A DNA stretch of 64,000 nt from Streptomyces albidoflavus (GTDB taxonomy: Bacteria > Actinomycetota > Actinomycetes > Streptomycetales > Streptomycetaceae), in contig NZ_JOII01000004.1 in the NCBI RefSeq assembly GCF_000719955.1, positions 1-64,000 on the forward strand, given 5' to 3'. The notes below the pieces were generated by a model. The model searched no databases and was not told where the DNA came from. It was given only the letters and a program-made list of their open reading frames with translations. Positions 44,500 to 54,223 of this stretch are shown piece by piece. Position 1 is the stretch's first letter. Each line of letters opens with the position of its first letter. Made by a program: the position numbers and the translations under genes.

Positions 44500-44832
44500 G
44501 GCACTCCTGTCGAGAACGGCCGGGGTCGCTGGGTAGACCGTGCGAGGACGGTGAACTCATCGGCGACCGCCCCGCCGGACGATCTACACCCCAGACAGCC
44601 GCCCCCTGCCCGCAAGAGCACCCCGAGACGAGGTCACGCCACCACGTCGGCCGGTCACTTCAGTCTCCGATGAACCCGGTCGCCGATCCGAACAGACCCG
44701 ATGGCCGTGACACCGCTCTGACCTGCGCCCGCCCGCGGAACACCGAGCGGCCGGGCGTGCCGTCGGGCGCTCGTGGACCGTGCCGAGCGGCACATCCCCG
44801 TAGTGCCCCACCACCAGGTCCAGTCCGGCCGG
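44500..44832. other. Intergenic, about 330 bases
   Basis: Leader of the VOC gene and the region after the GH3 stop. I see no supportable gene; a minus-strand frame at 44660-44830 follows the GH3 stop but has no start. Confidence 0.4.
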
Positions 44833-47169
44833 TCACGGTCCCGGGGAGGCGGCGCCGCGCTCGTCGTGGACGGTGAGCGGGGCGGCCTGGGTGCGGGCGG
44901 AGGAGGAGCCGGTCTCGATGGCGTACTCGCCTGCCTCCACCTCGCGCTTTCCCGAGCGGGAGACCGAGGCCAGCGTCCGGGCGTCGACGGTGAAGGAGAC
45001 CTCGGACGTCTCCCCGGGGGCGAGCTGGGTGTGGCGGAAGCCGCGCAGTTCGCGTACCCGGGGCCAGGAGGTGCCGCCGAGCACGCGGCGGACGTAGAGC
45101 TGGACGGTCTCGCGGACCGGCCGGTCGCCGGTGTTGCGTACCTCGACCGAGCACACCAGCGGGGGCGTGCCGCCCGCCTCATCGGCCTCGGCGAACTCCG
45201 CGAGCGTGGCGGCCGGGCGTGTGAGGCGTGGCGTGCCGTACTCGACCGTGGTGTAGGAGAGGCCGTGTCCGAAGGGGTGGCGGGCGGTGGCCGGCTGGTC
45301 GACGTAGCCGCGGTAGCCGTGGTCCTTCGCGTTGTAGAAGACCGGGAGTTGGGCGGCGGTGCGGGGTACCGACACCGGGAGGCGGCCGGTCGGTTCCGCC
45401 GTGCCGAGCAGGACATCGGCCACCGCCTGGCCGCCCCAGGGGCCCGGGTACCAGGCGCTGAGCACCGCCGCCGCGCGCCCGGTCAGGTCCGGCAGGGCGT
45501 GCGGGCGTCCCTGGACCAGGACGACCACCACGGGTACGCCGGTGGCCGTGATCGTGTCGAGCAGCGCCGACTGGCCCTCCGGGAGCGCGAGTTCGGCCAG
45601 GTCCACGCCTTCGCCGCAGGTCATTCCGTCGGGGTCGCCGGTGACCTGGGCGGCGCCGTTGGCGTCGAAGTGCGTCTCGGCGGCGCGGGCGCTCGACCCG
45701 CCGAGAACGAGGACCGCGACGTCCGCGTCCGCCGCGAGGGCCACCGCTGCCGGGAGGGCCGACCGGTCCGCGCCGACGAGATCGCAGCCGCGGGCGTAGG
45801 TGATCTCCGTACCTGCGGGGGCGGCTGCCCGCAGTCCCGCGAGGAGGCTGAGGCCCACGCCGGGGCGCTGGGGCGCGGTGTAGTCACCGAGCTGCTGCGG
45901 TACGGAATCGGCGTTCGGGCCGAGCACCGCGACCCGCGCCCGCCCCGGCAGCGGCAGGGTCACCCCGTCGTGGGCAAGGAGCGTGACCGACTCCTGGGCC
46001 AGGCGCCGGCTCAGCTCACGCGGTGCGGCGACGTGGGGTCGCTCGCCGGTGTACGGCTGCTCGAACAGACCGAGCCGGAATTTCAGCGCGAGGACCCGCC
46101 CCACCGCCGCGTCCAGCGCGCTCTCCTCGACCAGCCCCCGGTCGACCGCCTCCGCCAGGCGCGGGAAGCAGTCGTCCCACAGGCTCAGGTCGCAGCCCGC
46201 CGACAGGGCCGTCGCCGCGGCCGTGACCGGGTTCCCTGCCAGGCGCACCAGCCGGTCCAGGGCCAGCCCGTCGGCCATCACCACCCCGTCGAACCCCCAT
46301 TCCTCCCGCAGGATGCCGGTCAGCAGGTCGCGGCTGGCGGCGCAGGGCAGCCCGTCGAACTCGTTGTACGCGGCCATCACGCCGGCTGCCCCGGCCCGTA
46401 CCCCCGCCAGCGCGGCTTCGAGGTGGATCTCGTGGAGTTCCCGGATGCCCAGTTCGGTCGCCGCGCTGTTGCGGCCGCCGATCGTCGCGCCCTGGCCCGC
46501 GAAGTGTTTGAGCACGACGGCCGCGCGGTCGGGCGCGATCCGCTCGGCCGGTGGTCCCTGTGCGCCGCGCACCAGTGCTTCGGTGAACCGTGCTGCCAGG
46601 TACGGGTCCTCGCCGAAGCACTCCTCCGCCCTCCCCCAGCGTGGGTCGCGCACCAGGTCGAGTGCGGAGACGAGCGCCACGTGGCCGCCCCTGGCCCGTA
46701 GCTCGGCGGCGGCCGAGGCGACGGCCTCCTCGTAGAGCTGCGGGTTCCAGGTGGCGCCGACGGCGAGGTTCACCGGCAGCAGGGTGCCGTCCAGTGCCTG
46801 GTGGCCGTGGGGCATCTCCTCGACCATGAGGACCGGGATGCCCAGGCGGGTGTTGTCGATGACGTGGCGCTGGACGGTGTCGGAGACGTGGGCGCCGTCC
46901 GCCGCGCCGATGCCCGTTTCGGCCGTCACGCCCGACCAGGGGTCGGCGCGTTGCAGGCCGTAGAGCGCGCCCATCCCGTCGAACGCCGCGACCTCGGTGC
47001 GGAACGCCTCGGTGAGCCGGTACCCGGACGGGGTGCGCTCGTAGGCGTGCCAGCCGTACATCCGCTGGTTGACCTGTCCGACCTTCTCGGTGAGGGTCAT
47101 TCGCGCGAGGAGGTCGCGTACCCGGGCGGTGACGGGGGCGGTGGGGTCGCGGTAGAGGGGGTCGGCCAT
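44833..47169 (-). CDS. GH3 beta-glucosidase/beta-glycosidase
   Basis: 778 residues. An N-terminal (alpha/beta)8 domain carries RDPRWGRAEECFGEDPYL, LKHFAGQGA and the nucleophile region EWGFDGVVMADGLALDRL (Asp in VMADG). A (alpha/beta)6 sandwich follows, then a C-terminal fibronectin III-like domain (LVCSVEVRNTGDRPVRETVQLYV in two parts). No signal peptide is seen, so it acts inside the cell on imported oligosaccharides. ATG 47169 has AGGAG. It is the last gene of the ABC/LacI/GH5 operon. Beta-glucosidase or beta-xylosidase activity are both possible. Confidence 0.92.
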   Translation of the reverse strand: MADPLYRDPTAPVTARVRDLLARMTLTEKVGQVNQRMYGWHAYERTPSGYRLTEAFRTEVAAFDGMGALYGLQRADPWSGVTAETGIGAADGAHVSDTVQRHVIDNTRLGIPVLMVEEMPHGHQALDGTLLPVNLAVGATWNPQLYEEAVASAAAELRARGGHVALVSALDLVRDPRWGRAEECFGEDPYLAARFTEALVRGAQGPPAERIAPDRAAVVLKHFAGQGATIGGRNSAATELGIRELHEIHLEAALAGVRAGAAGVMAAYNEFDGLPCAASRDLLTGILREEWGFDGVVMADGLALDRLVRLAGNPVTAAATALSAGCDLSLWDDCFPRLAEAVDRGLVEESALDAAVGRVLALKFRLGLFEQPYTGERPHVAAPRELSRRLAQESVTLLAHDGVTLPLPGRARVAVLGPNADSVPQQLGDYTAPQRPGVGLSLLAGLRAAAPAGTEITYARGCDLVGADRSALPAAVALAADADVAVLVLGGSSARAAETHFDANGAAQVTGDPDGMTCGEGVDLAELALPEGQSALLDTITATGVPVVVVLVQGRPHALPDLTGRAAAVLSAWYPGPWGGQAVADVLLGTAEPTGRLPVSVPRTAAQLPVFYNAKDHGYRGYVDQPATARHPFGHGLSYTTVEYGTPRLTRPAATLAEFAEADEAGGTPPLVCSVEVRNTGDRPVRETVQLYVRRVLGGTSWPRVRELRGFRHTQLAPGETSEVSFTVDARTLASVSRSGKREVEAGEYAIETGSSSARTQAAPLTVHDERGAASPGP

Positions 47170-47223
47170 GGCTGGGTCTCCTGACCTCACGGCGTGACGG
47201 GGGGGGGAAGAGGGGGCGAGGGG

Positions 47224-49158
47224 TCAGCGCTGTTCCAGGACGCGCACCCCGTACGGCGGCAGGGTCACGTCCCGCACCGGGTCGCCGTCGTCCAGGCTGT
47301 GCAGGGTGCCGTCGGCGGACGGCCGGACGGTCAGTTCCGTGCCGGACTGGCTGACCAGCCAGACGAAGCGGCGGCCGTCCTCGTGCACGAGGGTGTCCGC
47401 GGCGACGTGCGGGCTGTCCACCGTGACGGGCCGTGCCGCTCCGGCGATCTCGGCGAGCGCGGCGTAGAGGCGGTGTGTCTGCTCGGGGTTGACGCGGGCG
47501 GTGCGGGCCGCCATGTGTTCGAGCGGGTACGTGGCGAGGACGGTGCGGCCCCGCCCGGTGTCGTGGCGTAGCAGGGCCGGGCGGCCGTGGGCGTCGGTGG
47601 CGACCACGCGGGCGCCGTCGGGGACCACGGGCAGGTAGGCGCGGCTGTCCTCGTTGCCGGCGACGGGGAAGGTCAGGGTCTCGCCCGCCTTGATGGTCCC
47701 GAACTCCTCGGTGAAGGTCATCTCCAGTACGTCGTCCTCGATCGGCTCGGCGACGCCGTAGGAGAGCTGGAGTTCGACGCCGAACAGGCCGTCCAGGTCG
47801 TCGAACCAGGGGCCGCGCGTGCCGGGGTGTTCGCCCGAGCAGAACGAAAGGTAGACCGTGGCTCCTTCGCGGGCCCTGCGTTCCAGGGCGCGGCGGGTGC
47901 GGGTGGTGAGCTGGCGGGTCGAGGGCAGCAGGTAGAGCGCGGCGTCCTCGGCGAGCCCGTCGGCCTCGCGGGTGAGGGCGACGGGCAGGTCGGCGCCGCG
48001 GGCCGCGACGTATCCCTGGTGGAGGGAGGTGAAGATCAGCGGGCGGTCGGCGGGGCGGCTGTAGGGGTAGCCACGTTCGAGGAAGGCGGGGACGACCAGG
48101 GCGGCGTCGGCGTCGGTGCGGCGGCAGTGGGCGAAGTCGACGCGTTCCAGCACCTCGGCGAAGCCGGCGAGTTCCCGCAGCGGCTCCTTGGGGCGTCCTT
48201 CGCTGTCGGTGATGCCGAAGTGCATCTCGAAGGGGTGGTGGTCGTAGGGCGAGCGGTCCCACAGGGCGTCGTAGTCGGTGTTGTTCCAGGCGATCCAGCC
48301 GGTGGCGCCGGCGAGCAGGGAGTTGTGCAGGGTCTGGCGGTAGAAGATGCCGGCGTTGGCGGCGGAGACGGTGTCGGTGGAGAGGCCGAACTCCTCCAGG
48401 ACGACCGGCTGGCCGGTGACGGCGGCGAGTTCGCACTCGAAGGCGGCGCGGTAGTGCTGGCGGGGCCGGTCGGTGTCGGAGCGGTAGACGTGCGGGCCGA
48501 CGAAGTCGACGTACTCGGCCGTGTCGCGGAGCGAGAAGCCGTTGTCGCGGCCGGTGACCTCGATGCCCCAGGCGCCGTCGCCGAGCGAGACGGGCTGGGT
48601 GCCGCCCGCGGCGCGGACGGCGTCGCACATGAACTGGGCCCAGGCGGTGACCACGTCGCCGGAGGGCGGGTTCTCCTGGTAGATCCGGCCGTAGCCGGGC
48701 ATCTCGTTGGTGATGAGCCAGCCGGTGACGGCCGGGTGGTCCTTGAAGCGCCGGGTCATCTGGGAGACGAACCAGGCCTGCCGTCCGACCAGCCAGACGT
48801 CCTCGTACAGGTCCCGGCCCCCGCGCCAGACGGGGTCCCAGTTCTCGCCGGACATGTGGCCGACGATGAAGGTCGGGACGGTTCCCATTCCCGCTTCGGT
48901 GTGGGCGTCGAGGAAGTCCCGGAAGCGGTCGCAGAGTTCCTCGTCGATGCGGAAGGGCTCGGGGTGGAAGTCGGGCCAGTAGAAGAAGGAGCGGGTCATC
49001 GTCAGGCCGTGCTCGCGCAGGACGGCCAGTTCCTCGCGCACGGTCTTCGGGTCGTAGTCGCGCCACATCAGGGGGCCGCCGGTGCGGGACCAGAAGTTGG
49101 CGCCGAGCCAGGGCAGTACGGCGTGGTCATGGGTGAGCTGGGCGCTGTGGCGTCGCAT
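47224..49158 (-). CDS. Clan GH-A glycoside hydrolase, GH5-like (mannosidase/galactosidase type)
   Basis: 644 residues, no signal peptide. The TIM barrel (about 15-330) has the acid/base Glu in GWLITNEMPGYG and the nucleophile Glu in PVVLEEFGLS, as in GH5/GH2/GH42. A second part (about 380-520) resembles the amidotransferase-like trimerisation domain of GH42/GH5 enzymes (TREADGLAEDAALYLLPSTR), and a beta domain ends the protein. It probably cleaves imported beta-mannosides or related hemicellulose oligomers. ATG with GAAGGA site. It lies between LacI and GH3 genes of the same operon. Confidence 0.85.
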   Translation of the reverse strand: MRRHSAQLTHDHAVLPWLGANFWSRTGGPLMWRDYDPKTVREELAVLREHGLTMTRSFFYWPDFHPEPFRIDEELCDRFRDFLDAHTEAGMGTVPTFIVGHMSGENWDPVWRGGRDLYEDVWLVGRQAWFVSQMTRRFKDHPAVTGWLITNEMPGYGRIYQENPPSGDVVTAWAQFMCDAVRAAGGTQPVSLGDGAWGIEVTGRDNGFSLRDTAEYVDFVGPHVYRSDTDRPRQHYRAAFECELAAVTGQPVVLEEFGLSTDTVSAANAGIFYRQTLHNSLLAGATGWIAWNNTDYDALWDRSPYDHHPFEMHFGITDSEGRPKEPLRELAGFAEVLERVDFAHCRRTDADAALVVPAFLERGYPYSRPADRPLIFTSLHQGYVAARGADLPVALTREADGLAEDAALYLLPSTRQLTTRTRRALERRAREGATVYLSFCSGEHPGTRGPWFDDLDGLFGVELQLSYGVAEPIEDDVLEMTFTEEFGTIKAGETLTFPVAGNEDSRAYLPVVPDGARVVATDAHGRPALLRHDTGRGRTVLATYPLEHMAARTARVNPEQTHRLYAALAEIAGAARPVTVDSPHVAADTLVHEDGRRFVWLVSQSGTELTVRPSADGTLHSLDDGDPVRDVTLPPYGVRVLEQR

Positions 49159-49247
49159 GATCCTTCTCGGATGCTTTCGGTGTACACGTTCGGTGGGTCG
49201 GTGGGGCTAGGGGCGCGGCGGCCCGCGGGTGGTGCGGGAGGTGGGGG

Positions 49248-50324
49248 TCATGGCCGGCCGGCGGGGGCGGGGCCGGTGGACTCCCGGACGACCAGGCGGG
49301 GCCGGCCGTCGAGGAGGGGGGCCGGGACTTCTTCGCCGCAGCCGGCGAGGAGGGTGAGGGCGGCGGCCGCGCCGACTCGCTGGACCTGCTGGTCCACCGT
49401 GGTGAGGCGGGGGTGCAGCCACCGGCCGAGCGGCAGGTTGTCGTAGCCGACCACGGAGACGTCCTCGGGGACGCGCAGTCCGGCGCGCTGGGCCGCGCCC
49501 ATGCCGCAGACGGCCATGGAGTCGTTGGGGAAGACCAGGGCGGTCGGCCGGTCCGGGCGGGCGAGGAGTTCGGTGGTGACGGTGACGGCGGCCTCCTCGG
49601 TGAAGTCGGTGTGCCGTACGGCCAGGGGGCGCAGCCCCGCCTCGGCCAGGGCGCTCTCGAACGCCGCGCGCCGCAGGCCGGAGTGGAGGAGGTCGGCGGG
49701 GCCGGCGACGTAGGCGATGCGCCGGTGTCCGTGGTTCAGCAGGTGGGTGACGGCTTCCCGGACGCCCGCGTCCTGCTGTCCGAGGCCGACCCCGGGCACG
49801 GGTGCGGCGGGGTCCGGCGCGCCGAGCAGGACGGCGGGCAGGCCGAGGCCTTCGAGGAGTCCGGGGCGCGGGTCGTCGGCGCGGGCGTCGGTCAGGACGG
49901 CGCCGTCGATGCGGCCTTCGGCGGCGAGCCGTTCGTACAGTGCGCTCTCCTCGGCCATGTCGGGGACCAGGTGGAGCAGCAGGCCGTAGCCCCGGGGGGC
50001 CAGTTGGCCCTCCAGGCCGGTGATGAGTTCGCTGAAGTGGGGGTCGGCGCCCAGGACGTCGGTCGGGCGGCGCACCACGAGCGCGATCGTCCGGGTCCTG
50101 GCCCTGCGCAGCGCGGTCGCCGGGGCGCTCGGTGACCAGCCCAGTTCGGCTGCGGCGGCCAGGACCCGGCGGCGGGTCGCCTCCGATATCCGGCCTGTGT
50201 CGTTGACCGCCTGGGAGACCGTGGCGGTGGAGACTCCCGCCGCCGCGGCCACCGCCTTGATGGTCGGCCGTGTCCCGTTGCCGGGCGCGCTTCGGCCCGG
50301 TCGCCCCTCGAGACGTTCCTTCAC
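49248..50324 (-). CDS. LacI-family transcriptional regulator
   Basis: 358 residues. The helix-turn-helix IKAVAAAAGVSTATVSQAVN, hinge and a type I periplasmic-binding core (TIALVVRRPTDVLGADPHF, HRRIAYVAGPADLL, PTALVFPNDSMAVCGM, VSVVGYDNLPLGRWLHP) are complete. GTG 50324 overlaps the permease stop as GTGA, so the regulator is translated with the transporter it controls. The expected effector is the imported oligosaccharide. A palindrome with the usual central CG lies upstream of the binding-protein gene at 53452. Confidence 0.92.
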   Translation of the reverse strand: MKERLEGRPGRSAPGNGTRPTIKAVAAAAGVSTATVSQAVNDTGRISEATRRRVLAAAAELGWSPSAPATALRRARTRTIALVVRRPTDVLGADPHFSELITGLEGQLAPRGYGLLLHLVPDMAEESALYERLAAEGRIDGAVLTDARADDPRPGLLEGLGLPAVLLGAPDPAAPVPGVGLGQQDAGVREAVTHLLNHGHRRIAYVAGPADLLHSGLRRAAFESALAEAGLRPLAVRHTDFTEEAAVTVTTELLARPDRPTALVFPNDSMAVCGMGAAQRAGLRVPEDVSVVGYDNLPLGRWLHPRLTTVDQQVQRVGAAAALTLLAGCGEEVPAPLLDGRPRLVVRESTGPAPAGRP

Positions 50325-51148
50325 ATCTTCACCGCCCCACTGACGAGTGCCTGTTGCATACGTTTCTGCAGCACGGTGTACACCGCCCAGACGGGGACCA
50401 GGGTGAGGACCGTGCCCGCGGTCAGGATGCCGTAGTCGGTGCCGGTGAGGGACTTGAGTGTGGGCAGGGCGACCTGCACGGTGCGCAGGCCGGGGTCGGG
50501 ACCGATGATGACGAGTGAGTAGAGGTACTCGTTCCAGAAGGTCAGGAAGTTCAGCAGCAGGATCGTCGCGATGCCCGGCATGCACATCGGGGTGTAGACG
50601 TGGCGCAGGACGGCGAAGGTGGAGGCGCCGTCCATCCGGGCCGCCTCCTCCATCTCGCGCGGGATGGTCCGCATGAACTGCACCAGGATCACCACCGACA
50701 GCGGCATCGCCGTGGCGGGCAGGAACAGCACCATGAAGGCCCGGGTGTGGAAGAGGCCGGTGGAGGCGGCGAGCAGGAACGTGGGGAAGAGCGCGGCGAA
50801 GGTCGGCACGAGGAAGCCGAGGGAGAAGACGCGTTCCACGAATGCCCCGAGCCGTCCGTCCGAGCGGGCGAGGGCGAAGGCCGCCGGGATCGCGAGGCCC
50901 AGGGTCAGTGCGAGGGCGAGCGCCGTCACGAGGACGGAGTTGACGACCGCGGCTCCCAGGTCGGCGGAGGTGAACGCCTCGGTGAAGTTGTGCGGGGAGA
51001 GCGAGGTCGGCAGGGCGAAGGGGGAGCCGAATATCTGGTCGTTGGTCTTGAAGGCCGAGACCAGCAGGTAGTAGAGGGGGACGAGGAGCAGCGCCGCGTA
51101 CAGCCAGGCGAGGAGGTGGGCGGGCAGCCAGGACCTTCCGAACTTCAT
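50321..51148 (-). CDS. ABC sugar transporter permease, MalG type
   Basis: 275 residues with six hydrophobic helices. The EAA loop is EMEEAARMDGASTFAVLRHV (cytoplasmic contact with the ATPase). It pairs with the MalF-type permease 13 bases upstream. As usual in Streptomyces CUT1 loci no ATPase gene is present; a shared MsiK-type ATPase elsewhere in the genome would serve. Confidence 0.93.
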   Translation of the reverse strand: MKFGRSWLPAHLLAWLYAALLLVPLYYLLVSAFKTNDQIFGSPFALPTSLSPHNFTEAFTSADLGAAVVNSVLVTALALALTLGLAIPAAFALARSDGRLGAFVERVFSLGFLVPTFAALFPTFLLAASTGLFHTRAFMVLFLPATAMPLSVVILVQFMRTIPREMEEAARMDGASTFAVLRHVYTPMCMPGIATILLLNFLTFWNEYLYSLVIIGPDPGLRTVQVALPTLKSLTGTDYGILTAGTVLTLVPVWAVYTVLQKRMQQALVSGAVKM

Positions 51149-51161
51149 GGGACCGCTCCGA

Positions 51162-52097
51162 TCAGTAGTTCTGGCGGAAGACGCGACGGATGGTCAGCAG
51201 CCCGGCCAGGCCGGCCAGGAACAGGAAGACGCCCACGGTCTGGCTGTAGCCCAGGTCGGCCGCGATGAACGCCTTCTGGTAGACGAGGAAGGAGAGGGTG
51301 GTCGAGGAGGAGCCCGGGCCGCCCTGGGTGAGCAGCAGGACGTTCTGCGCGGAGCCGAACAGGGTCCACAGGAACTGGAGCATCGTCACGACGCCGACGA
51401 AGTCGCGGATCATCGGGAAGTGGATGCGCCACATGGCCCGCCAGTGTCCGGCTCCGTCGAGCTGCGCCGCCTCGCCGACCTCGTCCGGCACGCTGCCGAG
51501 CCGGGCGGCGAAGAGGACGGCGGTGAAGCCGATGCCGCTCCACACGTCCAGCACGATCAGGCAGGCGAGGGCGGTGGAGGGCGAGGCGAGCCAGGCGTCG
51601 GTCAGTGAGCCGAGGCCGGCCTTGTCCAGGGCTCCGTTGAACAGGCCGTCGGGCGAGAGGACGGCGTAGAAGACCATCGCCTTGGCGGGGGTGGAGATCA
51701 GGCCGGGGATGAAGAGGAGGTAGCGCAGGAACCGGTGGCCCGGTGGGCGCTGCGCGACGTAGTAGCCCAGCATGTAGGCGCCGACGATCATCACGGGCAG
51801 GGCGACGGCCAGCTGGATGCCGGTGTTGACGAGGGCGTCGGTGAAGACCGGGTCGGCCAGGACGGTGCGGACGTTGCCGAGTCCGGCGAAGGAGACCGGC
51901 TGGAGCATGCCGGGCCAGTGCAGGGCGGCGATGACGAAGATGGCGACCAGCGGGCCGACCATGAAGAGCAGGTACCAGGCCAGCGCCGGGACGGCGAGGA
52001 TGACTCCGCCCTGCTTGCGGCGGGGTGTGCGGCCGGGGGTCTGCGGAGCGCTCCGGGTGGCGGGGGCGCCGGGTGGGGCGGAGGAGAGCAACGTCAT
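51162..52097 (-). CDS. ABC sugar transporter permease, MalF type
   Basis: 311 residues. A Pro/Arg-rich cytoplasmic start, then six helices beginning at VILAVPALAWYLLFMVGPLV; EAA loop EVGEAAQLDGAGHWRAMWRI. ATG at 52097. This frame is continuous with the upstream binding-protein frame only because of the frameshift there, so the long open frame 51162-53420 is not one protein. 32 bases separate it from the true end of the binding protein. Confidence 0.92.
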   Translation of the reverse strand: MTLLSSAPPGAPATRSAPQTPGRTPRRKQGGVILAVPALAWYLLFMVGPLVAIFVIAALHWPGMLQPVSFAGLGNVRTVLADPVFTDALVNTGIQLAVALPVMIVGAYMLGYYVAQRPPGHRFLRYLLFIPGLISTPAKAMVFYAVLSPDGLFNGALDKAGLGSLTDAWLASPSTALACLIVLDVWSGIGFTAVLFAARLGSVPDEVGEAAQLDGAGHWRAMWRIHFPMIRDFVGVVTMLQFLWTLFGSAQNVLLLTQGGPGSSSTTLSFLVYQKAFIAADLGYSQTVGVFLFLAGLAGLLTIRRVFRQNY

Positions 52098-52129
52098 GGG
52101 GAATCCCCTCGGGACTCGGGCGCGCGGGG

Positions 52130-53420
52130 TCAGCCCGTGCGGTAGGCGGATTCGAGGGCGGAGCGCACGGTGGCCGCGCCGGTGCCGCGGGTGAAGGCGG
52201 TGCTGGTGGCCGTGATCAGCGGCTGGGTGGCGGTCGGCGGGACGTACAGGTCGGGCAGGAGCACCTGGCCGACCTGGTCGCCGAGCCGCTGCGCGGCGGC
52301 CACCAGGGGGGAAGTCCTTGCTGACGGTGTCGGTCCGCAGGGCCATGTCCCGGCCGCTCTCGGTGATGAAGCGCGAGACGGACTCGGGCCGGTACATGAA
52401 CCGCAGGAACTTCTCGACCGCGGAGATCTTCTTCGCCCCGTTGGGGCTGATCCAGAAGCCGATGAGGGTGTACGACCGCATGATGGTGGGCTGGGCGTGG
52501 GCGGCTCCCGGAGCCAGCGGCCAGCCGCCGACCTCGCTGTGCGCGGCGGTCCGCTCGGGGACCTTGGCCAGCGCGGAGGACATCGCGGACTGGATCGCGG
52601 CGGCCTCGGTGTTGTACTGCGTGGTCATGGTGTCCGAGGTGAGTCCTTGTGCCTTGTCGGCGAAGACGCCGGCATCCCGCAGCTCGACGAAGTAGTCGAT
52701 GCCCTCGCGCACCCGGCGGCCGCCGAAGTCGCCGCTCGCGTAGACCTTGCGGGCTTCCTCGGGGGTGAGGAAGGTCTGGATGATCTGGGCGAGGAGCTTC
52801 TGCCCGGTCCAGTCGTTGCCGCCGACGGTCACGGGGGCGATGCCCTTGGCGCGCAGTTTGCGGGCCGCGCCGATGAGCTGGTCGCCGGTGGTGGGGACGG
52901 AACCGGTGCCGGCCCGCTCCAGCAGGCTGGTGTTGAAGGCGACGGGCCAGTTGGCGGCGAAGTAGGGGAAGGCGCGCAGCCGCCCCTCGTCGTCGGTCCA
53001 CTCCTTCAGTGCGGCGGGCAGCACCCGCTCGCGCAGGCCCCAGTCGTCCAGGTATCCCTTGACGTCGAGGGTCGCCCCGAGCTCGGTCCAGGCCAGCGTC
53101 TTGTCGTAGAGGTTGACCATGACGACGTCCGGTTCCTTGCGGGCCAGCCGCGAGGTCTCGTACACCTGCGGGAGGTCGTCGCCGTTGACCAGGTTCTTGA
53201 TCCGCAGGCCGGGGTGTTCCGCGTGGAACTCCTTGACCAGCGCCCGGTAGGTGGGCGACCCCGGCGCGGTGGTGCCGAGCTGGGTGTGGACGACGAGGGT
53301 CCCCGGATCGGAATCGGCCGAGGCGAGGGAGGAACACCCGGCCAGGGCGGGGAAGGCGGTGGCAGCGGCGAGGCCGGAGCCTGCGGCGAGGAAGCCGCGC
53401 CGACTCAGAGGTGAGCGCAC
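52130..53420 (-). pseudogene. ABC sugar-binding Tat lipoprotein with a one-base frameshift
   Basis: The first part (from GTG 53420) is a normal CUT1 binding protein: twin-Arg signal SRRGFLAAG with lipobox LAGC, TLVVHTQLGTT, YRALVKEFHAEHPGL, FPYFAANWPVAFNTSLL. After KDFP the frame turns to Arg/Pro-rich nonsense. Dropping one base from the six-G run at 52306-52311 restores LVAAAQRLGDQVGQVLLPDL, the repeated Thr-rich segment and a stop at 52130, the expected end of the family. So about 60 C-terminal residues are out of frame. Either a real inactivation or phase variation, or a homopolymer sequencing error. Start weakly placed 10 bases from GGAG. Confidence 0.85.
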
Positions 53421-53451
53421 AGCGAGATGTCTCCAACCAAGGGGCGACGAC

Positions 53452-53473
53452 GCTGGTTAATCGATATACCAGC
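53452..53473. promoter_or_regulatory. Candidate LacI operator upstream of the ABC/GH operon
   Basis: GCTGGTTAATCGATATACCAGC is a near-perfect 22-base palindrome (outer arms GCTGGT/ACCAGC, centre ATCGAT), about 30 bases before the binding-protein start. Size, central CG and location fit a LacI-family operator, and the AT core may overlap the -10 element. Confidence 0.6.
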
Positions 53474-53595
53474 AGGTTGCGAGAAACCTAGAGAGCCGTG
53501 ACGCATCGGTCAACCCCCGGTTGCGGAGGATGGATCTCCCGGCATTCGGGGCCTGTGGGACATCGGGCAACCGGGGGTGGGGCCGGACGGCGGGC

Positions 53596-53997
53596 TCAGG
53601 GGGTCACGTACGTCCCGCACTTGATCGCGACCCAGGCGCGCTTGCCCTGGTGCTTCACGGGGAGCCAGCTCTTGTAGGACTTGCCGCCCGACTGGCAGGT
53701 GTAGCTGCCGCCCGCCGTGATGCCGCCGCACTTGTTCAGCCAGCAGGGGACGGAGTCGTGGCCGCCCTTGCCCGGGCAGTTGCCGTTGCGGTTGCGGAGC
53801 GTGCGGAGCACGGTCGCGGAGGACTTGGTGGCGGAGCGGACGTTCAGCTTGCAGTGCAGCATGGTCGGGGCGGCGTAGCCGCTGCCGGCGGCCACCGCCT
53901 TGGGGGCCGGGGCGGGTGCCGCGGTGGCGGTGGCCGCGGCACCCGCGAGGGCGATCGAGAGGGCGGCGAAGAGGGAGAGCGGACGGGCGACGCGCAT
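53596..53997 (-). CDS. Small secreted Cys-rich SH3-like protein
   Basis: 133 residues. Sec signal peptide (about 1-26, ATATAAPAP). The mature part contains a bacterial SH3-type pattern (CKLNVRSATKSSATVLRTLR, then WLPVKHQGKRAWVAIKCGTYV) and six Cys, which probably form disulfides. Bacterial SH3 domains bind cell-wall peptides. ATG 53997 has AAAGGA. Monocistronic; function unknown. Confidence 0.72.
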   Translation of the reverse strand: MRVARPLSLFAALSIALAGAAATATAAPAPAPKAVAAGSGYAAPTMLHCKLNVRSATKSSATVLRTLRNRNGNCPGKGGHDSVPCWLNKCGGITAGGSYTCQSGGKSYKSWLPVKHQGKRAWVAIKCGTYVTP

Positions 53998-54223
53998 GGC
54001 CCATTCCTTTCGGGTCGGGAGTGTCCTCCCGTGCGCGAGGGTGCCGGTCCCCGGTTCCCCGTCGGCGGAGGGGCCCCGGCGGCCGGCGGCGATCCCCTCG
54101 GCCGAGAGGCGTTCCTGGCGAACGCCCCGCATCCTCCCCCGGCTGCGGCGTCCGCGCCTGGCGGACCCGTCGCTCTCCAACTCCCGCTCTGCGTAATCCA
54201 CTCGGGAGAGTGAGGCTGTCGGC

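Noticed and set aside
46016..49066. 1016-residue minus-strand open frame
   Set aside because: Arg/Pro-rich, overlaps two clear glycosidase genes in another frame; a high-GC shadow.
51162..53420. A single 752-residue protein joining binding protein and permease
   Set aside because: The middle is Arg/Pro-rich nonsense; a one-base slip in the G6 run explains it, and the permease has its own ATG and ribosome binding site.
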